From positions 62,001 to 126,000 of the forward strand of contig NZ_JAUSWH010000006.1 in NCBI RefSeq assembly GCF_030815125.1: a stretch of DNA of 64,000 nucleotides, in the 5' to 3' direction. Below the pieces are notes generated by a model, which did no database searches, had not been told where the DNA came from, and saw only the letters and a program-made list of their open reading frames with translations. Each line of letters starts with the position of its first letter. The stretch's first letter is position 1. Made by a program: the position numbers and the translations under genes. This stretch comes from Allorhizobium paknamense (GTDB taxonomy: Bacteria; Pseudomonadota; Alphaproteobacteria; Rhizobiales; Rhizobiaceae). Of this stretch, positions 9,387-18,224 are shown in pieces.

Positions 9387-9590
9387 GCATTTGCAGCAAA
9401 AGTGCGAAGCGGTTTTGCGTCCGCAAATGCGTAAAAAGGAACTATTTGCAGCAAAAGTGCGAAGCGGTTTTGCGTCCGCAAATGCGTGAAAGGAGCTATT
9501 TGCAGCAAAAGTGCGAAGCGGTTTTGCGTTCGCAAATGCGTGAAAGGAACTATTTGCAGCAAAAGTGCCTGGCGGTTTTGAAGGGAACTT
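9387..9590. repeat. Tandem array of a 54-55 bp palindromic unit (family C)
   Basis: Units begin (atttgcagcaaaagtg) at 9389, 9444, 9498 and 9552, with periods of 55, 54 and 54 bp; the last copy is truncated and diverged. Each full unit is an inverted repeat: atttgcagc pairs loosely with cgcaaatgcg, around agtgcgaagcggttttgcg. It is a variant of the gcatttccaggaaaagtg repeats at 25221 and 40731. There are no spacers, so it is not a CRISPR. It fills the upstream region of the DUF455 gene. Confidence 0.9.
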
Positions 9591-9601
9591 GTGTTGGCAA
9601 T

Positions 9602-9625
9602 GCCTTCTCCCGCAGGGGAGAAGGC
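9602..9625. terminator. Hairpin downstream of bcp
   Basis: gccttctcc (9602-9610) pairs with ggagaaggc (9617-9625). It lies about 20 bp past the bcp stop on the minus strand and is a likely terminator, without a strong T-run. Confidence 0.5.
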
Positions 9626-9644
9626 GCTCTTGTCACTGATGCGC

Positions 9645-10115
9645 TCAGGCCAGTTCCTGCACCGCCTTCAGCACGGCTTCGGCATGGCCGGGCACTTTCA
9701 CCTTCGGCCAGATCGCGGCAATCTTGCCGTTGGCGTCGATCAGATAGGTGGTGCGCTCCACGCCCATGTAGGTCTTGCCGTACATGCTCTTTTCCTTCCA
9801 GACGCCATAGGCTTCCAGCGTCTTCTTTTCCTCGTCGGAGCCGAGGATGATGGAGAGGCCGTGCTTCGCCACGAATTTGTCATGGCTCTTTACCGAATCC
9901 GGCGAGACGCCGATGACAGCAGCGCTAGCCTTGGCAAAGTCTGCGGCAAGGCCGGTAAAGGAGGTTGCTTCCGTGGTGCAGCCGCTGGTGTCGTCTTTGG
10001 GATAGAAATAAAGAACGACGGGCTTTCCTTTGAAATCACTGAGAGAAATGGTTTTTCCGCCATCGCGGGGTAGGGTGAAATCGGGTGCCGTGTCGCCAAT
10101 CTGCAATTCAGCCAT
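9645..10115 (-). CDS. bcp: Thioredoxin-dependent peroxiredoxin (BCP type)
   Basis: A 156-residue cytoplasmic peroxiredoxin that reduces hydrogen and alkyl peroxides with thioredoxin. The active site is [13 protein letters not shown] with peroxidatic Cys46. Many family members carry a resolving cysteine five residues later, but here that position is Thr51, so this is a BCP lacking that Cys. [16 protein letters not shown] is the usual N-terminus. The ATG at 10113-10115 is preceded by AAAGGTC; a longer open frame to 10241 adds a non-homologous basic extension and was not used. It is divergent from the AsmA-like gene. Confidence 0.93.
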   Translation of the reverse strand: MAELQIGDTAPDFTLPRDGGKTISLSDFKGKPVVLYFYPKDDTSGCTTEATSFTGLAADFAKASAAVIGVSPDSVKSHDKFVAKHGLSIILGSDEEKKTLEAYGVWKEKSMYGKTYMGVERTTYLIDANGKIAAIWPKVKVPGHAEAVLKAVQELA

Positions 10116-10370
10116 TGCATGACCTTTCTTTTGCCGGTTTTGTGGCCCTATAAGGCCGACGGCTATATAGCGTTCGCCTGGCAGACTCCAAGTCCGTTTC
10201 CGGAATGGAATGAGCTTCACGGCGGCGGCTGCCGCATTCAAAAATAATCCTGAGCATTTGCGCGGTGTGGGCCGGGGATTGTATTGTGCGGCTTAAGACG
10301 AATCGCGCTGATGGCTTCACGTGCCGCATGGGCAAGAAACACATCCACGACCAGGAGAGATGGCCGGGAC

Positions 10371-13300
10371 ATGGGAGAAATCCGGGGCGAGAAAGTCCGT
10401 TTTCGCAAGAAAGATCTGATCGCCCTTGAAAGCCTGCCGAGTGCGCAGGTGGATGATCCGATGATCGTGCACTGTCCGCCGCGTCGTGGCATGCTGACCC
10501 GGCTGTGGCGCGGGCTTGCGTTTTTATGCGGGCTGGCTGCCGTCCTGCTGGCCGTGTTCGTGGCGGCGGTGGAAACGGGGACGCTGGACAGGCTTCTTTC
10601 GACCGGGGCCCAGGCGGCTTTCCAGTCGGCTGTCGGACCCGGATTGAAAGCGGAAATCGGCGGCACGTCCATTCGCTTTTCCAAGCATTACCGGCTGGCT
10701 GTTGCCGCTGAGAACGTGACGATCACCGATGGCGAGACCGGCAAGCAGGTCTCGCGGACGGATACGGTGAAACTGGTGATCGATCCGCTTGCCCTGCTGA
10801 CAGGGCGTGTGGCGGTCAATGAGATCGAGGCGGAGGGCACGACCTTCGACAGCAGCCTCTTTCCCGCGGGCGGCCAGACGGATTTCTCCAAGGTCAGGGT
10901 CGATGCCGTGCCGTCCTTCCTGGAAAAGCTGTTCATCAATCTCGATCAGGTGCGCGGCTTCATCGCGCGCGGCAGTCTGGACCGGCTGCGGCTTGGCGGC
11001 ATCACCTTCAATGCGCAGGACAATCTGGGGCATCCGGTAGCGATTTCCGTGGATGATCTGGCGCTGATCCGCCGCAAGGATGGGGCGCTTGCCATTCACG
11101 GGCAGATCGGCGTCAATGGCAAGGATAGCATCCTGTCCGCTGAAGCCACGGTCGAGGGGGATCGCACCACCTCGCTTGCGGCGACGATGACGGATCTGGA
11201 ACCGGGCGCGCTGCTTTTGAAGCGCCTGCCGGATGGCACGCTGCGCGAGGGAGCCGATGCCCGCTTCAATCTGGATTTCGTTGCCCGCCGAGGCACGATA
11301 GACCGCGCGCCGGTGCTGTCGGCCCGGGTGCGGGCTGACAAGGGGACGATCTATCTGGACGGTGATGCCCAGGAACTGACCCGCGCCGATCTCAACCTGT
11401 TTTATGATTTTGACAAGCTGACGGTAGAGCTGAAGCCCTCGGTGCTGGACTTTGGCCGCATGCATGTACCTTTCAGCGGCGGCGTGATCGATCTCGACCG
11501 CCTGCCGCAGGGCCAGGGGCAGCCCGCCGGCTACGGCCTGGATCTCGTGGTGCAGAATGGCACGGCCTTCGTGGAATCGGCGGGGGAGGAAGCTTTCCCC
11601 TTCTCTATCAAAGCCTTCGGGACATTTATTCATCAAACGAAAGAGCTGAATGTCAGCGAATTTTCGGTACTGACGCCTTACGGTAATATGAGTTCGCAGG
11701 TGCGGGTGTTGTTCGGTGATCAATCGCCGGAAATTCATTTCCATGGTGAGATTGGCACTATGCGCACGCTGGCGGTAAAGCAGCTCTGGCCTTTCTGGAT
11801 GGCCTCCAAGCCACGCGCCTGGGTACTGGCCAATCTGTTCGGCGGTACGATCAGCAATGCATCGATCGATGTCTTCATTCCGGCGGGGCGGATGAAATTC
11901 ATTCCCACCCCGCTCAATCTCGGCCCGGATGAATTGCAGATCCGCTTCGACATTGCCGACTCACGGATGAATGTGACCGGAGAGATACCGCCAATCCGGG
12001 ATATGACCGGCCACTTCGACTTGAAGGGGCCGCATATGGAGGTGAAGGTCAAGGAGGGCACCAGCTACTTTGCGTCTGGACGCAAGGTTCAGATCGATGA
12101 CGGCCTTTTCACGATCGCCAATACCTATCAGAAGCCGCTGATGGGCAATATTGCCCTTTCGCTGAGCGGTTCGGCGGATGCGATGGCCGAACTGGCGACC
12201 TTCAAGCCAATGGCGGCTCTTCAGAAGACGGAGTTCGTGCCGGAAGATTTCGCCGGTGATGTGAAAGCGGATGTGACGCTGACCACCGGTCTGATCAATG
12301 ACCAGAACCCGCCGCCGCCGGAATGGAAGGCTGATCTGGAATTGTCCAACGTGGATTTGAAGCGTCCCTTCATGGATCGCAAGATTGCCGATTTCGATGG
12401 CACGCTGTCTCTCGATCAAAAGGCTGCCTTGCTGGCGGGCAAGGCGAAGATCGATGACGTGCCGATGGAGATTTCCCTTCGCGAGCCGGTGGACAAGAAA
12501 TATGGTGTGACGCCGGACTGGAAGGTGAAGGGCCGGTTAAGCGATGACGATCGCAACAAGCTGACGCCGGGGCTTGGCGCGCTGGTCAGCGGGCCGGTGG
12601 ATATCGAGATTTCCCGTCTGGATGACAAGCGGCAACTGGTCAAATCCGACCTGACGGCAGCGACGCTGTCGGTTCCGTGGGTGGGCTGGAGCAAGGGCAG
12701 TGGTATCGCGGCCAAAGCCAGCGTAGAACTGACACCGCAGGGCCAGTTGCAATCGCTCGACAAATTCGAGCTGGATGGTGAAGGCTTTGGCGCCAGCGGC
12801 AAACTGGTCGTTTCCAAAAACGGCCTGGTCTCGGCGGATCTGGACAAGGTTCGTCTTGCGAGTGCCGATGATTTTGGCGTGTCCGTGCAGATGAACAAGG
12901 GCGTCACCTCCATCAAAGTGGTGGGCAAGGCCATGGACGGCAGGCCGCTGTTCAAGAAGCTGAAATCCAGCGGCACCAATGGCGCGCCCGGCTCCGGCAA
13001 ATCGGACGACGTCGACGTGCGCGTCGATCTGGACAAGATCCTCGGCTTCAATGACGAGGTTCTGACCGGCGTCAAGCTGAACTACGCGACGCGCGGCGGC
13101 AACATGACCGCGCTCAAACTGTCCGGTGTCACCGATAGCGGGCAGGCTGTTGTGGCGCAGAGCGATCTTTCCAAGGGTGAGCCGCTGATCTCCGTGATTG
13201 CCGGTGATGCGGGCGATGTGGCACGGCTTGCCGATGTCTACAGCCACATGCGCGGCGGTTTGCTGGATCTGAAGATCAGGGGGGCATTGGGCGAAAACTG

Positions 13301-13778
13301 GTCCGGCAATCTCGATATCCGCAATTTCCGGGTCGAGAATGAGGATCGGCTCCAGAAGATCGTCTCTACCCCGGCTGATGATGAGGGCCGGAGTCTCAAC
13401 AGCGCCGTCAAGAAGGACATCGATGTGCGCTCGGAAAAATTCCAGCGGGCCTTTTCGCGCATCATCTATCGTGACGGTGTTTTGCGCACGGAAAACGGCA
13501 TTGTGCGGGGCGAGCAGGTGGGCGCCACCTTCCAGGGCGTGCTGAAAGATGCGGCTGGCCGCATGGATATGACCGGAACCTTCATGCCTGCCTATGGGCT
13601 GAACCGGCTGTTTGCGGAAGTGCCGGTGATCGGCTTCATCCTCGGCAATGGCCGGGATCGCGGCTTGCTGGGGATTACCTTCAAGCTGACCGGGCCGATC
13701 GAATCGCCACGCCTCACCGTCAATCCGCTGTCATTGATCGCGCCCGGCGTGTTCCGGCAGATTTTCGAGTTTCAATAG
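10371..13778 (+). CDS. Large AsmA-like (DUF3971/YhdP-type) envelope protein
   Basis: A ~1135-residue protein with one N-terminal membrane helix (LAFLCGLAAVLLAVFVAAV) and a very long periplasmic beta-rich part. Features of the AsmA/YhdP superfamily include repeated beta segments in the middle (DUF3971) and a C-terminal end with GTFMPAYGLNRLFAEVPVIG and LLGITFKLTGPIESPRLTVNP. Such proteins form grooved bridges that move phospholipid between inner and outer membranes; this role is inferred from the family. The start chosen is ATG 10371 (AGGAGAG 11 nt upstream); the frame is open from 10284. Its stop TAG coincides with the first bases of a repeat element. Confidence 0.85.
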   Translation: MGEIRGEKVRFRKKDLIALESLPSAQVDDPMIVHCPPRRGMLTRLWRGLAFLCGLAAVLLAVFVAAVETGTLDRLLSTGAQAAFQSAVGPGLKAEIGGTSIRFSKHYRLAVAAENVTITDGETGKQVSRTDTVKLVIDPLALLTGRVAVNEIEAEGTTFDSSLFPAGGQTDFSKVRVDAVPSFLEKLFINLDQVRGFIARGSLDRLRLGGITFNAQDNLGHPVAISVDDLALIRRKDGALAIHGQIGVNGKDSILSAEATVEGDRTTSLAATMTDLEPGALLLKRLPDGTLREGADARFNLDFVARRGTIDRAPVLSARVRADKGTIYLDGDAQELTRADLNLFYDFDKLTVELKPSVLDFGRMHVPFSGGVIDLDRLPQGQGQPAGYGLDLVVQNGTAFVESAGEEAFPFSIKAFGTFIHQTKELNVSEFSVLTPYGNMSSQVRVLFGDQSPEIHFHGEIGTMRTLAVKQLWPFWMASKPRAWVLANLFGGTISNASIDVFIPAGRMKFIPTPLNLGPDELQIRFDIADSRMNVTGEIPPIRDMTGHFDLKGPHMEVKVKEGTSYFASGRKVQIDDGLFTIANTYQKPLMGNIALSLSGSADAMAELATFKPMAALQKTEFVPEDFAGDVKADVTLTTGLINDQNPPPPEWKADLELSNVDLKRPFMDRKIADFDGTLSLDQKAALLAGKAKIDDVPMEISLREPVDKKYGVTPDWKVKGRLSDDDRNKLTPGLGALVSGPVDIEISRLDDKRQLVKSDLTAATLSVPWVGWSKGSGIAAKASVELTPQGQLQSLDKFELDGEGFGASGKLVVSKNGLVSADLDKVRLASADDFGVSVQMNKGVTSIKVVGKAMDGRPLFKKLKSSGTNGAPGSGKSDDVDVRVDLDKILGFNDEVLTGVKLNYATRGGNMTALKLSGVTDSGQAVVAQSDLSKGEPLISVIAGDAGDVARLADVYSHMRGGLLDLKIRGALGENWSGNLDIRNFRVENEDRLQKIVSTPADDEGRSLNSAVKKDIDVRSEKFQRAFSRIIYRDGVLRTENGIVRGEQVGATFQGVLKDAAGRMDMTGTFMPAYGLNRLFAEVPVIGFILGNGRDRGLLGITFKLTGPIESPRLTVNPLSLIAPGVFRQIFEFQ

Positions 13779-13811
13779 GGTGTGTGGACGTTCGGTGAAC
13801 TTCCGAACGCT
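13776..13811. repeat. Truncated copy of palindromic element A, hairpin
   Basis: The sequence tagggtgtgtggac followed by a 7-bp inverted repeat cgttcgg/ccgaacg matches the left end of the elements at 20712 and 61255 and then stops. Its first three bases are the stop codon of the AsmA-like gene. The hairpin may act as a terminator between this gene and the convergent DUF2865 gene. Confidence 0.7.
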
Positions 13812-13819
13812 GTGCCCCG

Positions 13820-14881
13820 TCACGGCTGCACGGGTTGCGGTCCCGGCAGGGCAGGATGTTGCAAGTCCAGCGCGCCTTCTTCGGCAGGCAGGAATTTCGG
13901 CCCGACCTGACGCACTTTGTCGGTGGTGGGATCATAGGGGCGTTCCGGCGCATCCTTCGCGGGCTTTTCTTCCGCCGGCACTGCGGGTGCGGCAGCCTCT
14001 ACCGGTTTTTCGATCTTCGGCGCAGTCTTGATCTCCAGAACGGAAGGGCTTTGCGGCGTGCTGATGCCATTTGCCGCCGTGCAACTGCAGCGGTTTTCGC
14101 TGCCGGGCTGACGGTTTCGATAGGCAAAGGCAAAGGGCATGTCACGGTAGGACCGGCCGGTGGAGGTAGATACCATCTCTTCCGCTTCCTGGGTCAGCAG
14201 CGAGTGATAGTAAAGCTCGGTTTCCGCCCCTGGGCATTGGCGCTGGCACTGGGCGGCATCGGCTGCGAAATTGGCAGGCGTTGAAAAGGCGGAAATCGGG
14301 AAGAAGGACCCATCGCAGGTGCGTACACACATGGTGCGGAACCCCTGGCCGGGCGTGATGGCGCCCTGATGCCCGGGCGGCATTTCGTGCACAGCCTGAT
14401 CCTCGGGATAGGTCGGGGTCGCGTAGGGGCGAGGCGCGTCTTCGGTGGTGGGTTTCGTCTGATCGGCGCTGTCGCAGCGGTTTTGCTCGAGGGCGGCCAT
14501 CAACTGCTGCCGGCGGGGGTTGAGGCCTCCGGCAGCGCCAGCCTGCTGGCGCTTGTCCATCAGATCCCGCTTGTTCGCTTCCATCCCCGCAAGCGCGGTC
14601 TCCATCTGGGCGCAGACATCCTTGCCGGATTGATCGATCACGCTGATGCTTTGCGAGCAGCCGAGCCGCAGCATGTTCTGCCGGGTCTTGCGGATTTCGA
14701 AATCCTGCCGGGTGATGGCCGAGGCGTAGAGCCGGGTTTCCGACGGATTGCCGATCACGATGGGCGTGCGTTGCAGTTCCGCCCGGATTGCCTCGCAGAC
14801 CTCACTGGCAATGGCGGAGTGGCCATAGGCCTGGCCACCCAGAAGAGCCGAGGCCAGAACCAGCTTTTTCACGATGTGCAT
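13820..14881 (-). CDS. DUF2865 secreted protein
   Basis: A 353-residue protein with a signal peptide (MHIVKKLVLASALLGGQAYG, cleavage near ASE or SAIA). The core shows the DUF2865 signature MCVRTCDGSFFPISAFS followed by AQCQRQCPGAETELYYH, with six or more cysteines likely to form disulfides in the periplasm. The C-terminal ~80 residues are Pro/Glu/Lys rich. The function is unknown; homologues are widespread in Rhizobiales. It stands alone on the minus strand, convergent with the AsmA-like gene. Confidence 0.85.
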   Translation of the reverse strand: MHIVKKLVLASALLGGQAYGHSAIASEVCEAIRAELQRTPIVIGNPSETRLYASAITRQDFEIRKTRQNMLRLGCSQSISVIDQSGKDVCAQMETALAGMEANKRDLMDKRQQAGAAGGLNPRRQQLMAALEQNRCDSADQTKPTTEDAPRPYATPTYPEDQAVHEMPPGHQGAITPGQGFRTMCVRTCDGSFFPISAFSTPANFAADAAQCQRQCPGAETELYYHSLLTQEAEEMVSTSTGRSYRDMPFAFAYRNRQPGSENRCSCTAANGISTPQSPSVLEIKTAPKIEKPVEAAAPAVPAEEKPAKDAPERPYDPTTDKVRQVGPKFLPAEEGALDLQHPALPGPQPVQP

Positions 14882-14954
14882 GCAGGACCATCAAGATCGA
14901 GAGATCGGATTTCGGCCCCGGCATGGATCGCTTGGGGCCGCGATTCACGATACA

Positions 14955-15066
14955 CTACTGCATAATTCCTTAAATCGGAATCGATTTAAGGATAAAATTA
15001 TGCAGCAGATTTAAAGCGTTACAGCGTCCTTTGTGCGTTTGATAAAAACGCACGGCGCTGTAAAAC
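14955..15066. repeat. Family B repeat copy (two hairpin modules)
   Basis: The first module (14955-15016) is an inverted repeat: ctactgcataattccttaa...ttatgcagcag with an inner ttaaatcg/cgatttaa stem. The second (15019-15063) pairs ttacagcg with cgctgtaa and tgcgttt with aaaacgca. The first module matches the one at 39499-39560 in reverse orientation. The 14882-15187 gap holds little else that is recognisable. Confidence 0.8.
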
Positions 15067-15187
15067 GCGCGCCGCTCGCTGTGAAGCGTTTTCCACGCAT
15101 TGAGGCGAGCCTCTTGTCGCAAACAGATTGCAGCCATCTCCCCCGGATCGGGGGAGAGTGAATACGGATTTCAAACCTATCACGACA

Positions 15188-15832
15188 TCAGGCGGCGCGG
15201 GCCTGTTCCAGCGACATGGCGGCGGGAAGCAGGCGGCCGGGAATTTCCGCGATCTTCTTCATGTTTTCCAGCAGGTCCTCACTGACTTCCCAGGCGATGG
15301 CGACCGCATAGACGGAGCCGATCTTCTGCGGGTCGGCAATGCGCTCACCCGGGCAGCCCATGCGCCGGAACATGCGTTCCAGGAAAACATCCGTCACCGT
15401 GACGATATGGCTGAGACCGGAGGCGATGCCCAATTCGCCTACGCCGCACATCATCTCGGCAGCCGCAATGCTCACCTGATTGGAGGAGCGGTCGGATGAG
15501 ATTTCCGGATCGATGCAGAAGCGGCTGGATTCCCACACGGCCGCGCTTCGGATTTCCGGCTGATCGCCGAGAAGGACAGGAAAAGTGTCGTCGAGCATGT
15601 TGGGACCAAGCGTCGGCAGAAGCCGCAATGCCCCGCGAAGCTTCTCCGTGCCCGGCGTATAGGAGAGCACATAGATCGGATTGGCATCGTCATAATGATC
15701 GACTTCGAAATCACCATCGACCTGAACGTCCCACTTCAGGAGATCATGAAACACTTTCTTTCTGAGGCGAAACATGTCTTCGAGTTCCGCCTTGTGGTTG
15801 TGCTTATTCAGTCCGTTGAGAATCTTGATCAT
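15188..15832 (-). CDS. Acyl-homoserine-lactone synthase (LuxI family)
   Basis: A 214-residue LuxI-family enzyme that makes an N-acyl-homoserine lactone from S-adenosylmethionine and an acyl carrier protein thioester. All the invariant family residues can be placed: Arg24, Phe28, Trp34, Asp45, Asp48, Arg70, Glu101 and Arg104 (RLRKKVF, KWDV, DHYD, RGALRLLP, WESSRFCID). Acyl-chain length cannot be read off. The ATG is 15830-15832 with AAGGAAG 8 nt upstream; the longer frame to 15883 lacks support. It lies directly downstream of a luxR-type gene on the same strand, with a lux-box-like palindrome between. The arrangement recalls avsR-avsI of Allorhizobium vitis, an inference only. Confidence 0.95.
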   Translation of the reverse strand: MIKILNGLNKHNHKAELEDMFRLRKKVFHDLLKWDVQVDGDFEVDHYDDANPIYVLSYTPGTEKLRGALRLLPTLGPNMLDDTFPVLLGDQPEIRSAAVWESSRFCIDPEISSDRSSNQVSIAAAEMMCGVGELGIASGLSHIVTVTDVFLERMFRRMGCPGERIADPQKIGSVYAVAIAWEVSEDLLENMKKIAEIPGRLLPAAMSLEQARAA

Positions 15833-15889
15833 TTCGGTCTTCCTTTTTTTTGGACAAACCGAGGATCGCGAAATTTGATCCAAATTTAA

Positions 15890-15907
15890 ACTGTCGGTAG
15901 AGACAGT
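15890..15907. promoter_or_regulatory. lux-box-like palindrome upstream of luxI
   Basis: ACTGTCGGTAGAGACAGT is an 18-bp dyad with perfect 6-bp arms (ACTGTC/GACAGT) around a 6-bp centre, 57 bp upstream of the synthase ATG. Length and symmetry are like TraR/LuxR binding sites. It is probably where the neighbouring LuxR-type protein acts. Confidence 0.65.
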
Positions 15908-15956
15908 ATAAATTAGCGCAATTATAAAGTAATACTATGGGTTCAAGGAACCCCCA

Positions 15957-16697
15957 TTATTGAGGAGCTGGAGGAATGAGTCCCTGAGACATGGCTTTTG
16001 CCACAGCTTGCGTATTTGATACAGCATCGAGCTTATTTCGCGCATTTGCCATGAAGTAGCGCACGGTACGCTCGGATATGCCGAGAATGATCGATGTTTC
16101 CCAATAGCTCTTGCCTGCAGCGGTCCAGAGCAGGGCCTCTTTTTCGCGCTGGGTCAGGCTTGCCTGTTCGTCATGAAGAGGTTCCGTATGCTGTCTGTCG
16201 ATCTGGCGCGCGTGGAATTTTCCGGCCAGACGGTAGATGTCGCGGTCATAGCACCGGCGCGCCAGTCGCCATTCCTCGGTGTCGCAACTTCGGGCGATGA
16301 CGAAGAAGGCATTGCGGGAATCACGCGACAGAAGCGGATAACAGACCGCGCGCAGGCGATTGTTGACCTGATAGATGCGCTGCTTGAACTCGATCGTATG
16401 CCGGTTCTGCCGCGAGAGTTCCTGAAGGTCGATGGGTTCCAGGGCGCGGCTGCAGCGAGAGAAGATGTGGCTGAGGCCCGGGCCGCCCATTTCGGACACG
16501 GCCCGGTAGACGTCTTGGTCGAAGCTGTGATGCAATTGATGGATTACCGCACCGGAAATGCTGACGGCGGCATCTACGTAGAGGCAGCCTGCGAGATCGT
16601 ATGAATTTTGCAAACGGCGCAGGAATTCCGCGGGCCGGATTTCCCCCGCGCCGTCCAGCCAATCGAGCAGTTCGAAATAAATTTTTGCGTCAAACAT
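15957..16697 (-). CDS. LuxR-type transcriptional regulator
   Basis: A 246-residue regulator with an N-terminal signal-binding-like domain (~1-165) and a C-terminal GerE helix-turn-helix (~180-240): LTQREKEALLWTAAGKSYWE and ISERTVRYFMANARNKLDA contain the expected conserved Glu, Gly and Leu positions. The N-terminal half does not clearly show the canonical Trp/Tyr/Asp-Pro ligand pocket of TraR or LuxR, so the ligand mode may be divergent. It sits 124 bp upstream of the luxI gene on the same strand. An inverted repeat overlaps the region just before its ATG. Confidence 0.88.
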   Translation of the reverse strand: MFDAKIYFELLDWLDGAGEIRPAEFLRRLQNSYDLAGCLYVDAAVSISGAVIHQLHHSFDQDVYRAVSEMGGPGLSHIFSRCSRALEPIDLQELSRQNRHTIEFKQRIYQVNNRLRAVCYPLLSRDSRNAFFVIARSCDTEEWRLARRCYDRDIYRLAGKFHARQIDRQHTEPLHDEQASLTQREKEALLWTAAGKSYWETSIILGISERTVRYFMANARNKLDAVSNTQAVAKAMSQGLIPPAPQ

Positions 16698-17058
16698 GAA
16701 AGCCCCGCTGGAATTCAGGGGCTATTTTCTAAGGCTTGCAGAAAAAGTCCATCAGATTAGCGGGGCTTGTCGCCACCATGTGTTGTTGCGGTGCAAAATT
16801 ACCTCAAATACCCCTAAAATTTTTTGGGTTTTTTGCTGTTTTTCTCAAAGGTTTTCCACGTTTTCCTTTGTTACAATAACGTAAAATAAAGCTTATTAGG
16901 CTTACCCGATGAACATCGGTGGTTGCGAGGTTCCCGTTTTCCTGCGCAAGACGATCTTAAACAGGGTGAACACTCTGTTGGAGCCGTCTGAAAATGCGTT
17001 CTATAAAAGTGCAATTTCAGCGGTACATCTGGGGAAAACCCACACCTTGATGGGGAGA
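16698..17058. promoter_or_regulatory. luxR upstream region with inverted repeats
   Basis: This 361-bp gap upstream of luxR contains two dyads. One, agcccc(n11)ggggct at 16701-16723, begins 3 bp upstream of the luxR ATG and covers its ribosome-binding region. The other is ccgatg-aa-catcgg at 16906-16919. The stretch 16795-16890 is T-rich and low in GC. No second lux box was recognised. Confidence 0.45.
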
Positions 17059-18066
17059 TCAATTGGCGTCGATGCCGGCATTCTGCTGCACGGCCTGCTG
17101 CCTGTCCTTGAGCAGCACTTCCACATCGGTGTTGACGCCCGCCTTCACCGAGAATTCCTTTTGGTAGATATTGTCCTTGTTGCGCGCCACGGCCATGTAG
17201 CGGCCTTCGGAAAGCACCATGACCGGATAGGCACTGACACTTTCCGCCACTGCGTCTCCTGAGGCCGTCAGGATGGACCAGGCGGTATCGGCAATCGCTT
17301 CGCCGCCTTGGTCAGCAACAAGCTTGAAGGTGATCTGGGCTGCGCGATGCTGAAGGGTGGCTTCCGTCAGCTTTCCCGCCTCCACCTTGATATCGGCGCG
17401 CACCACGGCATTCACGTCGCCATATTCAGATACGACGTGATAGGTGCCGGTATTGAGGCTGACAATCGTGTTCGGCTCGATATTTTCCATCACCAGGCCG
17501 CGATTGCTGTCTTCCTGGGCATCGCCTGCATAGATCTTGAATTTGAGGGTGGATGGCTTGATGCGGGTATCGGTTCCGGAAACGGCGTTCAACACCAGGC
17601 CACCCGCATCCAGCACCATCACCTGACGCGGCACATCGCCTTGCTCCGGCACTTCCAGCTTCTTGGTTACCCCCGCCCGGCCAAGCGAGACATTGACGAA
17701 ATAGCTGCCGGGAGAAAGTTGCAGTTCAGCCGAACCGCCCTCGCTGCTGGCCACCAGCGGCAGCTTGCCCTCGGCATCGGCCACGGGGCTGAAGACGCGC
17801 CAGCGCAGGCCGCGCTTCAGGGGTGCGCCATCCGGAGTCAGTTTTGCTTCCAGCGCCACCATGCGGGCATTGGCGTTGTGGACCGAACCCAGCCGCGGTG
17901 AAAAGGAATTCAGCTTCGGCATTTTCGGCGGGCTTTGCAGTTGCTTGAAAGACTGGAACGCATCTTCCGCCCGCACCGGCAGGGCCGGCATGGTCAGCGC
18001 CACGGCCATGAAGACCTGCGCAAGGCGGGGGAGAAGAGATGTCATGCGTCCGCAAAACCGATTCAT
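17059..18066 (-). CDS. Secreted beta-sandwich protein of unknown function
   Basis: A 335-residue protein with a signal peptide ([20 protein letters not shown]...ALPVRA-ED). The mature part is made of repeated Ig/carboxypeptidase-regulatory-like segments: [15 protein letters not shown]...[22 protein letters not shown]...[13 protein letters not shown], and ITFKLVAD...[13 protein letters not shown]. Each ends in a G-x-Y turn (GSYFV, GTYHV, GRYMA), suggesting three tandem domains. No enzymatic motif is visible. The first ATG is at 18066; a second at 18045 would give a shorter signal peptide. It is divergent from the nitroreductase gene. Confidence 0.75.
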   Translation of the reverse strand: MNRFCGRMTSLLPRLAQVFMAVALTMPALPVRAEDAFQSFKQLQSPPKMPKLNSFSPRLGSVHNANARMVALEAKLTPDGAPLKRGLRWRVFSPVADAEGKLPLVASSEGGSAELQLSPGSYFVNVSLGRAGVTKKLEVPEQGDVPRQVMVLDAGGLVLNAVSGTDTRIKPSTLKFKIYAGDAQEDSNRGLVMENIEPNTIVSLNTGTYHVVSEYGDVNAVVRADIKVEAGKLTEATLQHRAAQITFKLVADQGGEAIADTAWSILTASGDAVAESVSAYPVMVLSEGRYMAVARNKDNIYQKEFSVKAGVNTDVEVLLKDRQQAVQQNAGIDAN

Positions 18067-18224
18067 ATCGCAATGTTGCCGAAGTAGAACCGGAATGCCA
18101 TGGCAATTTCAAGGCCCTGCCTTTGCCAGACTGTGAAAGACCGGGGCGCTTCTTGTTTAAACGCAGGTCTTGCGTCAAAAGAGAGCGACATTTTTCAGCC
18201 AGTACCGCAAGGACATCTTTTCCA

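Noticed and set aside
9387..9590. Tandem repeat considered as a CRISPR array
   Set aside because: Units of 54-55 bp follow each other without unique spacers, and no cas genes are nearby.
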